From Euperipatoides rowelli (lineage: Eukaryota > Onychophora > Udeonychophora > Euonychophora > Peripatopsidae): a stretch of DNA of 13,019 nt. A program made the position numbers and the translations under genes. The stretch lies in assembly GCA_003024985.2 (NCBI GenBank), contig PXIH01S0058698.1. One strand, written 5' to 3'. How positions within the stretch are numbered: the first letter of the stretch is position 1; each line of letters starts with the position of its first letter. The notes beneath the pieces are model-generated. The model was not told the origin of the DNA. It saw only the letters and a list, made by a program, of their open reading frames with translations, and ran no database searches. Shown here piece after piece: positions 1 through 8,477 of the stretch.

Positions 1-858
1 GGGGCAACATGAGACTAAGATAGGGCAACCTTATTTGTGCCTTGAGGTTGCCCTGGGGCAACCTAGTAGTTTATAAATTTTTCTACCCCTGTTATTTACT
101 CTCAAAATTATCTGCAATCTGTAGGAGTTGTAGGCGTCATGAATGAGGCCAAATGAATATTGCTTACTCATTATATTAGTAATGGCATTTATTACAAGTG
201 TAAACAGTTTCTGACTGCCAACTTTGTCATTCCAACCAATGAAACACACACTTAAATCAATGAAACAAAAAAAACTAAGTATGCCTATTCTCACCTTTTC
301 ATTAAAACAATATACATATACTGTATTACGTTTTAATGAAATAAAGATGGTGGAGAGGCCAACCCAAAACTATTAGCGATCTAAATGATTCTAGATTTGC
401 AAGTATCCATATTTCAAAAAACAGCTGTCTTTTGGAAAGAATTGTTAGATTTTCATGTTGACATTGCTGATTCTTTAAAATAGCATTTTCATGTAAAAAT
501 TGGAGTGTAGTACATGACAACCTAAAATTTGATTTGAATTGTCTAATTTTTGTCTAGTCATTATTTCCCTAGCATAATTTTATATTTTTACTACCCAATA
601 CTTTTTACGATGTCAGCGACTGGTTTTAATGATTGGTAAAATAAGCAGTTGATATAATTTCTCAATGCTCTACTCCGAGTTTTTTAAAAAATGCAGCCCT
701 AGTATTTTTTTTTTAAAAAAAAAAAACCCTATTGTTATACTCTTATATTGGATTATATTTTTATCAATTTAATTGTTAATTATAAAATTATTTAATCAAT
801 AATTGACATTATGAAATTTAATAAGTTATTAATTATTGAATGTTTTCTCTATTTGCAG
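1..858. other. AT-rich non-coding DNA, probably UBXN1 intron
   Basis: No exon is recognisable here. The two minus-strand open stretches (about 31-294 and 326-520) have no family signature, no convincing splice sites and base composition like their surroundings, so I treat them as chance. Because the exon at 859 is internal to a gene, most of this stretch should be intron upstream of it, ending in the polypyrimidine tract and ATTTGCAG acceptor at 851-858. The left edge holds a small inverted repeat, described separately. A T-run followed by an A-run lies near 707-726. Confidence 0.5.
22..54. repeat. 10-bp perfect inverted repeat, GGGCAACC cluster
   Basis: AGGGCAACCT (22-31) is matched by its reverse complement AGGTTGCCCT (45-54) across a 13-nt spacer. 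A further GGGGCAACC occurs at 55-63 and a GGGGCAAC at the window edge (1-8). This compact cluster may be the edge of a dispersed repeat; no family is recognised. Confidence 0.5.
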
Positions 859-1039
859 ATCAGATTACCAAATGGTGAGAATTTAACTCAGACGTTTGGG
901 GCTAATGAATCACTAGCCGCAGTGCGATTATATGTACAAATGAACAAGACAGATAACATTGACACTTTCTCATTAATGACATTATTTCCAAAAAAACTAT
1001 TTAGTGAAGAAGATATGGAAAAACCATTATCAATTTTAG
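859..1039 (+). CDS. UBXN1: UBXN1-like protein, penultimate coding exon (UBX domain)
   Basis: This exon encodes about 60 residues that read as most of a UBX domain, beginning IRLPNGENLTQTFGANESLA and continuing through LAAVRLYVQMNKTDN to EEDMEKPLSILG. From memory the order and spacing fit UBXN1/SAKS1, an adaptor that binds the AAA ATPase p97/VCP through its UBX domain and ubiquitin through an N-terminal UBA domain (not in this window). The acceptor is ATTTGCAG at 851-858. The donor is TTAG|GTAGTG, with the exon's last base at 1039, leaving one base of a Gly codon (phase 1). The loop that is usually FPR, which inserts into p97, reads FPK here. The reading frame runs on past the donor by chance. 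The next exon is at 9330, unusually far away. The UBX assignment is strong; the UBXN1 paralogue assignment is good but rests on recalled family sequence. Confidence 0.9.
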
Positions 1040-1197
1040 GTAGTGTAATTATTTTTACATTTTTAATTTATTTAGAAAAAGAATATAAAATTTTTGTAAT
1101 TTCAAGTTACGGTAATATCCAAATTTATTGACTGAACAAGCTTTTGTATTACTGTAGTTTCAACCACTTTTATAGTACCAGTATTTTATTAACTCTT

Positions 1198-1198
1198 N
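1198..1198. other. Single unknown base (possible contig join)
   Basis: One n interrupts the sequence 159 bases downstream of the UBX exon donor. No duplicated sequence flanks it, so it may be either an ambiguous base call or a one-base scaffold gap. Confidence 0.4.
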
Positions 1199-1640
1199 AT
1201 TCATTTGTAATCAATATCACCTCAGAGTTAAAGAACTTTGATGGGATCAAGTGAGCTGTTTGGCACTTTAAGTTTTTCATAATTTTACAAATGATTAAGA
1301 ATTATGGGAGTATGAATTTTTAAAGAAATTAATTAGTTGCTATTTTGATTAAAGATGGTGGTACCCAAGTAAATCTATCTGCTAAATTCTTTTTTTCCTT
1401 TCTTGAAAATAAATTTTTATTTAAAAATCACGATTAGTTTTTCAAGTGCCAGAGTAATGTCTGTAAAAATAATGAAAATGTAATAGTTTTAAAAATTAAA
1501 TAAAAAAAAGTAATAATTATTATCACAACTCCTAAATAGTTTAATCAATTGGTGTAAAATTTTTACAATCTATTTTACACATTGTTACAGCATGTAAAAA
1601 TTAATTCAGTTGGTTTTTGTGACTTTAGCAAAAATCTATA

Positions 1641-1700
1641 CAGTGCTGTAGCTAGAGTTTAGGGAGCCTGGCAATTTTTCTTGGTGCTTATCCCCCCTCC
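1641..1700 (+). mobile_element. hAT-like element terminus, fragment
   Basis: CAGTGCTGTAGCTAG at 1641-1655, followed by a GGGAGCCTGG-like stretch and a C-rich tract, resembles the terminal inverted repeats of non-autonomous hAT elements (typical start CAGTGGCGTAGCTAGG, recalled from the family). No matching opposite terminus was found nearby, so this is at most a fragment. A second CAGTGGCG start occurs at 2116 in the same orientation. Confidence 0.3.
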
Positions 1701-1906
1701 CCCTCCCTAAGAAAATGCTTTAAAATACAGTATGTTCAGATAGTTGTTTGGTTATCTGATTTTAGAGTAGAAGTGACAAAGGTGTGTTTAGAAAACAAAG
1801 ACTTCTGCCCTCAGCATTTGAGAATTGGCAGAACAAACTTGACAGGTCATTGTTAAAATTAGTTTCTTAGATTATGCTACTGTTAATGGGCTAATTTACA
1901 CAATGG

Positions 1907-1955
1907 AATTACTAACTCTCTATTTTCTTGNAATTACTAACTCTCTATTTTCTTG
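1907..1955. repeat. 24-bp exact duplication around a single N (assembly overlap)
   Basis: The 24 bases at 1907-1930, starting AATTACTAACTCTC, are repeated exactly at 1932-1955, with only the n at 1931 between them. This is what remains when two contigs whose ends overlap are placed next to each other without merging. The likely true sequence holds one copy. It identifies 1931 as a contig boundary with high probability. Confidence 0.85.
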
Positions 1956-3213
1956 ACCTCCCCCCCCCCCCCTTTCCCTGAAAAAACAGCAACATAGAAA
2001 TAAAAATATTGCTTAGCGAAAAAAAAAAAAAAAAAATACAGTACGGTAATTTATATTTCCCACTCATTATTTTGTGGTTCTTAGTCTAAATGTTATTGAT
2101 GAAGCCGGCTGGTGCCAGTGGCGTTTAATCACCCATGTCAAACTGTAGTTGGGGCCCTGCATTTTAGTATCCTTTGCTTGTGTTAATAGTACTATTTGCC
2201 TACATGATAATTGATTGTTCGGTCACTGATCCAGATATCTGATTAGTTCTTGTAAGAATTGCATTAATGCCTGAAAATGCAATGTTACCAAAATCTTAAT
2301 ATTGCAAAAATTATGTTGCCCTGAGTGTTAACTCTAAAGCCATTAAGTGTCCATGTCCCCTGGTTAATCAAATATGCTATTCATTAGGATAATGTTTGTG
2401 GATAGAAATTAAAAGATTTTACCTTCTATATGATTTCTTGTTTTATGTTAAAATGATTGAAAATTGTACTTTAAATATCCACTTTGAAATGTATTATTAA
2501 AATTATATTCTGTTTTACTGTATATCTTTCTTGATATCCACTTGATGGGATTATAGGGTGATATATTACTCCCTCACCTTATTTTTTTTAACCCTTATGT
2601 ACAGTACATATTAGTCATTGAAATAAAAAATGTATTTTTTTTTTATTCAAATTGTATAAAAGTAATGAGAGATTATGTCAGGGGTTGCCATTGGTTTACC
2701 AGGAGCTGCACTGATTTCATGTTTTATTTAAATTTCCAGCTAAAAGATTTTAACAATTTTAGTTCACAACCTCTTTGCTTGTTTTCAATAAAAATGTTAA
2801 TGACTTGTACCTCCCACCAAAAAAAATTGCCCACTGGTAGGTTACATCCTTGAAAATTTCATTCTTTTGATGGTTCAGTGGTTACATGTTTCTATTTTTA
2901 ATCAAATTATTACTTTTGATGGATAGTGTTGATTGTATTAGTATTTGAAAGAAACCCTTAGATGGTGTTATAATCCTTTCCACACGATCTCTGTATATAG
3001 GCCTACCATGCTATTTTTTTTCTTATTTAGTTTTGCGATGGCTATGAACTAAATACCTAAGATAATATGACAAGCATTGCATCATTGGAAAAATTGTCTT
3101 TAGTAATGTACTTTCTATTCTTAAAAAAAAAAGAAGAAAATTGAGGATTTAAAAAAATTCAAAGGTCATGCATTGTAGTAAGCATCATTAAGGTAATTAA
3201 ATATGCTATTGCT

Positions 3214-3653
3214 CAGTGGTGAATCTAGACATTTTTGTTTGGGGGGAAAAGTTGGCTTCCGACACCCCCAATTCAGCGGATGTTCTCTCAAATAAAACAC
3301 TTTGATAAGCTGTTTTTTTTTTTTTTTTTTTTGGTTGTGTGAAGATAAGACAAAAAATTTGACTGGAAATAATTTGTGAATCTTTTTGTTTTGGTTGTAT
3401 GGACATTTTGATAGCTATTAATCATTAGTATAGTATATAGTAACTATCTACATTTTTAGTTGTATGGACATTTTGATAGCCATTAATCATTAGTATAGTA
3501 TATATTAACTATCTACATTTTTAGTTGAATGCCTTTGACCACACATGTAGCTCTTAATATAAAAAAAATTAATACAGTATACTGCATTTTTTAACTGCAA
3601 AGCCCATTTTGCTGCCCCCAGATGTGACACCCCCGCCCCTAGATCCAGCACTG
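3214..3653. mobile_element. hAT-like non-autonomous DNA transposon (MITE), copy 1
   Basis: The left end CAGTGGTGAATCTAG (3214-3228) and the right end, whose reverse complement is CAGTGCTGGATCTAG (3639-3653), match at 13 of 15 positions and have the CAGTG...GGATCTAG form common in hAT-type termini. The interior has no coding capacity and contains a T-run (about 3313-3332) and a 65-bp tandem duplication. The 8-bp flanks (CTATTGCT on the left, ATGGAATG on the right) do not match, so no hAT-style target duplication survives. The right half recurs at 8478-8694 in the same orientation. Confidence 0.5.
3395..3525. repeat. 65-bp tandem duplication inside MITE copy 1
   Basis: A unit beginning GGACATTTTGATAG at 3401 recurs at 3466 and runs to about 3525. 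The two units differ at only a few positions (for example AGCTATTA against AGCCATTA). The related element at 8478 has a single unit, so the duplication arose in this copy or its sublineage. Confidence 0.8.
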
Positions 3654-3842
3654 ATGGAATGAAGTCTTTACAAAATATAAACCAATATGTTTTGTATTTA
3701 CTGTACATTTAGGAGATAGCTAGTATTTGAAAAATAACTTTTTTTGTATGTTTGTTTCATTGATTTTTGACTGTAATTATCATATATTGACTTTCTTTCA
3801 TTTTAATATTTTGACCTTGTTGGTTCTTTTTTGTTCCTGTAG

Positions 3843-3956
3843 GGCTATTTTATGCAACCCACTATTCTGACTGACATAGCAGACACTTCAGCTTGCATGC
3901 AGGAGGAGATTTTTGGACCAGTAGCCTGTATTGTACCATTTATTGATGAAGAGGAG
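3843..3956 (+). CDS. ALDH8A1: ALDH8A1-like aldehyde dehydrogenase, internal exon A
   Basis: This exon encodes 38 residues starting GYFMQPTILTDIADTSACMQ, followed by EEIFGPV and VPFIDEEE. EEIFGP is a hallmark of the aldehyde dehydrogenase superfamily; its second Glu contacts the NAD nicotinamide ribose in family structures. Closest by recall is ALDH8A1 (2-aminomuconic semialdehyde dehydrogenase, kynurenine pathway, cytosolic). The acceptor is TTCCTGTAG at 3834-3842 and the donor GAG|GTTGGT at 3957. Both borders are phase 0 and the frame is open. The catalytic Cys belongs to an upstream exon that is not visible in this window. ALDH1/2/9 paralogues are possible but fit less well. Confidence 0.85.
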
Positions 3957-4154
3957 GTTGGTAATTTATTAATCTTTAATCATTAATATAAGAACAGGTT
4001 GAATTGAATGCCATTTGATTTTTTGGGGGGAAAGGGATTGGAGGGCACCCATCAATGTTCCTTGGTTCTTTTGTTTTTAAATACCTAAACAAAAATGTCA
4101 TTTTAAATGAAAATCATCTTTGTTAGTGCTAGACTGATTTAATTTTTTTCTTAG

Positions 4155-4250
4155 GTTATTGCTAGGGCCAATAGTGTGAAGTATGGTTTGTCAGCATGTG
4201 TATGGAGTAGAGATATTGGGCGTTGTCATCGTGTGGCTCACAAACTTCAG
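4155..4250 (+). CDS. ALDH8A1: ALDH8A1-like aldehyde dehydrogenase, internal exon B
   Basis: The 32 residues, starting VIARANSVKYGLSACVWSRD and ending HRVAHKLQ, continue directly from the exon ending at 3956 across a 198-bp intron. The N-x-V-x-YGL-x-A-x-VW block is typical of aldehyde dehydrogenases. The acceptor is TTTTTTCTTAG at 4144-4154 and the donor is CAG|GTTAGA; both borders are phase 0. The next expected segment (beginning like SGLVWTN in this family, leading to the PFGG motif) is absent from all the downstream sequence I could read. The exons show no frameshift or stop, so they look like part of a working gene whose remainder lies elsewhere. Confidence 0.85.
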
Positions 4251-4537
4251 GTTAGATGAATTGAATTATTTAATCAAAGTAGTTACTGAAGATTACTAAA
4301 ATTAAAGTTTGTTTTTATTATAATATGATCTTGGGATATTAGTTTTCAATTCTGTTTAACTATCATTGGTAGCATGTACTGTATGTATAACTTGACATAC
4401 TATGTGATAACCTGCTGCTATCACACATCATGATACATGCCCCCTGGTGAAAAATTATGCCACCCGAGGTGAGATTAATAAATTGCCAGGATATATTTCT
4501 CACCGCTATATTTCTCTTTTATAACGAATCATCTCAG

Positions 4538-4796
4538 ACACACCAAAAGCCAAGAAGACATGCAAATTGAAAAAGAAGAAAAACCTAAAGTAATGGGGAG
4601 GGAATGGAGGAAAACTTTAAAAGCAAAATCCAAACAGGATAGGAAAACAAATTTGACAGCGGAACAAGATCAAAATGGCAAAGCACTGAATGAGAAGAGA
4701 ACATTACAGAAGATGGAAAATGCTATAGAAGGGGCCTTACGAGGGGCAAAGAAACAAAAAGAAAGGAGTCATCATAATACACAATTTAAACTATAA
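4538..4796 (+). CDS. Unidentified Lys/Glu-rich probable 3' terminal exon
   Basis: An open frame follows a plausible acceptor (TTTCTCTTTTATAACGAATCATCTCAG, exon from 4538) and runs to a TAA at 4794-4796. An in-frame ATG lies at 4560, so translation could also begin there and give 78 residues. The product is very basic and hydrophilic, rich in Lys, Glu and Gln, contains the stretch GREWRKTLKAKSKQDRK, and is probably helical or coiled-coil, as in many nucleolar or RNA-associated tails. No AATAAA was noticed just downstream. It follows the ALDH exons on the same strand but does not match the ALDH C-terminus. It could be the last exon of another gene, a retrocopy piece or chance. I do not recognise the family. 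Confidence 0.4.
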
Positions 4797-5409
4797 ATAT
4801 TTAACTTATAAATGTTTAAGTGTACCTTTAATGTCTAGTGATTTGTTGTGTTATGTCATGTGATGTCCTGTACAGGCTCTGTGCGGCCGAGTGCAAGCCA
4901 TAGTATGTTGTCCATAACTTGGTTGATATACTGTATAGCCCGTAATACTGGGAGTTGGTTACCCTTGCGGGGCTGGCAGAATCACTGACCAAACTTATAA
5001 CGAATAATTATTTAAGGTGTATTTATTTATGCTATATTACTTTTCACAGTTACTTCTTTTGTATTTGGAATATCTTTGTTAAATTTTTAATTAAAAGTAA
5101 GATGTATATGTTAATATTTTTTTATTATTATTTATGGTCTTGTCTTCCACTTAAGATCACACTAACTTTAATTCCTGTTCTGTTTAATTCCGTAACACAT
5201 TATTGTGTTAAAGGTCACTCAAAATGGATTTTTTTATTTTATGATTTAATTTCAAAGAAAATTACTAAAAAAAATTATTCCACTTGGCTAAAAAAAAAAA
5301 TTCCTCCCCCCAAAAAAATTAAGAAATATTTCTACTTAGGTCAGAGGTCACCAGAAACGATTCATTGGGTGTGAGGTTATCTTGTGACGTCATATAGATA
5401 AAACAGTAT
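4797..5409. other. AT-rich non-coding DNA
   Basis: No gene could be supported. A more GC-balanced stretch near 4870-4990 (GTGCGGCCGAGTGCAAGCC, then CCTTGCGGGGCTGGCAG) stands out from the background and may be a dispersed repeat of unknown family. The open frame at 4955-5374 is a low-complexity AT artefact rich in Phe, Leu, Tyr and Lys. The right end abuts the single N at 5410. Confidence 0.5.
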
Positions 5410-5410
5410 N
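5410..5410. other. Single unknown base at the LINE homology boundary
   Basis: One n sits exactly where the LINE protein similarity ends. To its left lies unrelated AT-rich DNA; to its right the LINE C-terminus begins. A contig join is therefore likely, although a simple ambiguous base within a truncated LINE cannot be excluded. Confidence 0.55.
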
Positions 5411-5861
5411 TCCCATAAATGACTTATACCCAAATGTAGCTCTAAAAGACTGAAGTTTTAGTCCCCCACTAGATGATTGCCTAGTGGGTATCTTGTAGTC
5501 CTGGAAGGTATACTTCAAAAGAGATCTAAGATTATTTGGTAAGTTGTTGTTTAGTATCTTCCATAAAAGTATACAAAAATGGAAGAGCCTCATTTTATCA
5601 AGTGACACCCAATTTATTTAATTGAGTCATCGCAAGGCTTGCACTTCCCCCGCTTTTGTCGTGAATTATAAACTTAGCTGCCATCTTTTGCAGCTTATCA
5701 CTAAGTACTTTTCCACAGTCCATCCAGACCACATCACAGTAGTTACTGTGGGTCAAAATTAATGTTTCATAAATAATCTTAAGTATCCTGATCGGCATAA
5801 GGTGTTTCATCCTCAGCAGTATCCTATTTAAGTTTCTCGATTTTTTTGATAACAGTCCCAT
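5411..5861 (-). pseudogene. LINE post-RT C-terminal segment, truncated
   Basis: Fragments at 5598-5861 and 5390-5608 carry the post-RT signature of CR1/L2-type proteins: a bridge reading LGVTIDDALTWD across 5855-5890, then RILKIIYETLILTHSNYCDVVW, and finally IPTRQSSSGG with FGYKSFMG. A frame change near 5600 separates the two pieces. The expected continuation after FGYKSFMG is not found. The codon containing the N at 5410 is the last place the similarity holds. Confidence 0.75.
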
Positions 5862-5937
5862 GTTAGAGCGTCATCTATAGTGACCCCTAAAATCCTGATC
5901 TATAATTCTTGTTGGAGCTATCTAGTCTACTAGACAA

Positions 5938-7076
5938 TTAATGTTTGTTACTTCTTGACATAGCTTTTTTTTTCTTTGTGCCAATTACCATTATTTGAGA
6001 CTTTTTAGGGTTAACCATTAATCCATTTAGTCTAAGCCATTTGGTGATGTTTCCAAGGTCAACATTTAGCTTGATTTCAATTTCCTCAACTTTTTGTGAA
6101 CTATAGTAAATGGTCATGTCATCAGCAAATAATTTAACCTTTCCAAATTCAATACCCTCAACAACAGGGTTAATAAAAATATTAAACAAGAGGGATCCGA
6201 GTACTGATCCCAGGGGAACTCCTGTCAAAGAGGGCAAGTAATCTGAATATACTGAGTCCAACATCACTCTTTGGTGTCTTTCTTTCAGGTAGCTAGTAAA
6301 CCAATTTATAGAGACACAACCTAGACCCAACCCCTTTAGTCTAGTGATAATTCTAGGATGTGTCAAACAGTCAAATGCTCTTTTTAAGTCAAGAGCAATG
6401 ACACCAGTGAGATGACCACTGTCGGCTGCTCTTCTCCAGTCATTGGTCATGTCTAACAAGCAGGTAGCTGTTGAGTGCTACTTTCAGAATCCATGCTGGG
6501 AATCAGCAAGGTGTGAGTTGTCCAACAAAAATTGGGACAGCTGTTCATGTACACATTTTTTCGAGAATTTTCCCCAGCACCGGTAACACCGAAATAGGTC
6601 TATAGTTGCAACTCTCCCCTCTACTATCGCCTTTGTGAATCGGCACAATTCTAGCCATTTTACAGGCTTTAGGGAACTTGCCTTCCATCAATGAACAATT
6701 AAATAAATAGGTGACAACTTCACCTATAATTGGGAGTGAGAGTTTTATTATTTTGACCCTCAACATGTCTCTCATTGAAGTCGTTTCTGAAATCTCCAAC
6801 AATTTGGTTCCAAAGGAGTCAATATGTATTGGCTTAAATCCAAATGAAGGTTGAACACCACCATCCATCCATCACAACTATTTTGTCTGTGAAAGTCCGA
6901 TCCCCCTCTGTATCGGTGTAATTTAGGTCACTTTGAATACTTGGCCCAACTGACACAAAATAACTGTTCAAGTCATTAGCTGTTATGTCGCCGGATTTAA
7001 CTTGGGTTTTTTTACTTTTTATTGCTCTTGCCCAATAACTGGTTGATATTATTCCACGTTTCCTTAGTGTTGCCAC
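5938..7076 (-). pseudogene. LINE reverse transcriptase domain, frameshifted
   Basis: Three fragments (6834-7076, 6545-6868, 5938-6459) make up the RT. The fingers/palm start is seen as IVPIHKGD and NYRPISVLPVLGKILEK. After a broken stretch at 6460-6545 that still shows a QHGF-like motif in mixed frames, the longest fragment (173 residues) holds VIALDLKRAFD (first catalytic Asp), GVPLGSVLGSLLF and KLFADDMTIYY (the catalytic FADD box), then VNPKKSQ. The normally invariant Gln of GVPQGS is Leu here, in line with relaxed constraint. The enzyme would copy LINE RNA at the nicked target. Confidence 0.88.
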
Positions 7077-7335
7077 TACTGGCTAAACACTTGTTTTTGT
7101 AGTAATTGGACTTGTTTAGTCTTATTTTGTAAGTAATATAGTTCTTTAGTTTTCTGTATATTTTCCAGATAATATAATCCCCATAGTCGAGTGCCAGTTC
7201 CAGAATTTTATTTTTGTCATTTATCAGAAGTTTGAGCTCATTGTCAATCCATGGAGTAAACCTTTGATATATTTTTTTTTGACATTGGGCCCATTAGAGC
7301 ACATAAGTCCAGTGATGCAATAATATAGTTGTTCA
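7077..7335 (-). pseudogene. LINE connector region between endonuclease and RT, degraded
   Basis: This stretch lies between recognisable endonuclease and reverse transcriptase fragments on the same strand and has the length expected for the linker. Frames are broken and no long open reading is left. Annotation rests on position within the element. Confidence 0.5.
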
Positions 7336-8000
7336 TTAGTTCAACTTTTTCATCAAGATCGTCCAACAATGGAATATTGTGCCAAGGCCTACTGTCAAAA
7401 AAATTTCATTGTCAAAGTTTTTGTAGTTACATACCATTTTAGGTCCAATTTGTTTCTTTTCCATTCTTTTTTTTACTACACAGAATATCATTTCGTGGTC
7501 ACCTATACCAAGCAATACCCCTGAAGATAGTACTTCTTTGTCTAAACTCACCCGTATATGGTCAATACAAGTATTTCTAAATTCTGTAATCCTGGTAGGC
7601 CTATCGAACAATATTGTTCATAATTAAACTCACTCATAATTTTTTTGAAATTGGTCACCTGTGTGGAGTGGTCAAATAGATTGACATTAAAGTCCCCCAT
7701 AATAATTGTATCTAGATTTTTTTGAATGAATAAAATCCAATGTCTCTTCGAGTTCATCAAGAAAATTTCTCATTTTTACTGTAGGGGGTCTGTAGACTAC
7801 CCCCATGATGGTGTGTCTACCAAATTCATGCTTTAATGTTATCCAAATTGTTTCCATAAATTTTTCTTCAAAAGGCATGGTAAAACATTCATGTTTAAAA
7901 TCTGTACTTACTGTACATACGCAAGTAATCCACCTCCTTGACTTCCATTGATTCTAGCCTTTCTGTAAATGTTAAATCCTTCAACTTCCACAAGTCCCAC
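7336..8000 (-). pseudogene. LINE endonuclease domain, frameshifted
   Basis: Overlapping minus-strand fragments (7687-7878, 7548-7760, 7336-7611) together cover the middle and end of an exonuclease/endonuclease/phosphatase-type domain. The visible signatures are GVVYRPP, IIMGDFNVNLFD (the conserved GDFN with its catalytic Asp/Asn), TRIT...TCIDHI and GIGDHEMIFC (the C-terminal [S/G]DH, with the catalytic His kept). In active elements this domain nicks target DNA to prime reverse transcription. At least three frame changes and a premature stop near 7911 (in VQ*) disable it. Confidence 0.8.
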
Positions 8001-8029
8001 AGGCATACAATCTGTTAGCAATGTTTCAT

Positions 8030-8425
8030 TTATTCCCAGGTAACTAGGTCTATTAGACTCAAGTCTTTCAGGTCATCAATCTTAGGCAAAATACTATGAG
8101 CATTCACACAGTAAAAACCCAGGTTGCCAGTGCTTCCATTAATGTTATTCCTGGATGCCACAACAGTGTAGCTTTTTGAAGAATTAATAGCTGAAGCTTC
8201 AACGTTGGTCTCTTCTTCACTAAGGTATGGAGGAAGTTCTAAAAACAGACACTTTTTGCAAGAATGGCCAAAGTCTGCCTCTGTTTTAACAAGCTCTAAG
8301 TAAGTTTTTAATGTCATCCCGTCGCAACGTATATGAGTCCATTTAGAGCACGTTTCACAGTTGATTGCCCTGTGATTTTTTGCATCAGGCTTCCCACAGA
8401 TAGAACACGGATACTTTATAGGCAT
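8030..8425 (-). pseudogene. LINE N-terminal segment: C4HC3 PHD finger plus start of endonuclease
   Basis: Translation from the ATG at 8425 gives 131 residues. All eight zinc ligands of a PHD finger are present: C7, C10, C23, C26, H31, C34, C56 and C59, with the usual aromatic residue two positions before the His (KWTHIRC). After a short Ser/Asn-rich linker the same frame enters the endonuclease at about residue 103 (FYCVNAHSILPKIDDLK) and ends after LVTWE. Similarity continues in another frame (GINETLL, then EGFNIYRKAR). PHD fingers are known in CR1-like LINE proteins and are thought to assist nucleic-acid or chromatin contacts. Here the finger appears to share one ORF with the endonuclease, unless a deletion brought them together. 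Confidence 0.85.
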
Positions 8426-8477
8426 ATTAAATAGTTTATATGCAATTATTTAATTATAATCACACGTTTCAAATAAA

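Larger units (their letters stand above)
1040..3213. other. Non-coding, UBXN1 intron with low-complexity tracts and repeat fragments
   Basis: No exon could be supported. The stretch contains two single-N positions (1198, 1931), a C-homopolymer near 1960-1971, a long A-run near 2020-2037 and many T-runs. The open stretch at 2665-2853 has no recognisable protein signature. In particular, none of the upstream exons expected for the aldehyde dehydrogenase found at 3843 was seen here. Confidence 0.55.
5411..8425 (-). mobile_element. Decayed LINE (Jockey/CR1/L2-type) with PHD finger, endonuclease and reverse transcriptase
   Basis: Reading the minus strand from 8425 downwards, conceptual translation in shifting frames gives a C4HC3 PHD finger, an apurinic-like endonuclease (NAHSILPKIDD, VYRPP, GDFNVN, IDHIR, GDHE), a connector, a reverse transcriptase (YRPISVLPVLGK, LDLKRAFD, GVPLGSVLG, FADD) and the L2/CR1-like tail (LGVTIDDALTW, then SNYCDVVW and FGYKSF). 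This order and these motifs define a non-LTR retrotransposon of the Jockey/CR1/L2 group. At least eight frame changes or stops make it inactive. Its expected final residues (a WNSLP-like block) and 3' tail are missing, because the homology stops at the N at 5410. No target-site duplication can be tested. It is antisense to the flanking UBXN1 exons. Confidence 0.9.

Noticed and set aside
31-520. Two minus-strand open frames of 87 and 64 codons
   Set aside because: No recognisable motif, AT-driven composition and no splice context; judged chance openings.
1040-1131. In-frame extension of the UBX exon to a stop at 1131
   Set aside because: The translation after LG becomes low-complexity, and a good donor at 1039 joins in phase to the true UBX C-terminus at 9330.
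3206-3406. Minus-strand frame with a poly-Lys run
   Set aside because: It overlies the MITE terminus and a T-homopolymer; the Lys run is translated homopolymer.
4870-4990. tRNA-derived SINE or tRNA gene
   Set aside because: Short GC-rich words suggested A and B boxes, but no convincing pair at correct spacing nor a cloverleaf could be built.
4955-5374. 139-codon open frame rich in Phe, Tyr, Leu and Lys resembling a membrane protein
   Set aside because: It is AT-rich low-complexity translation, without acceptor, family motif or codon bias; the apparent hydrophobic segments come from T-runs.
5411-8425. Host gene with PHD finger (chromatin reader)
   Set aside because: The finger is directly followed by LINE endonuclease and reverse transcriptase motifs in the same orientation, so it belongs to the retrotransposon.
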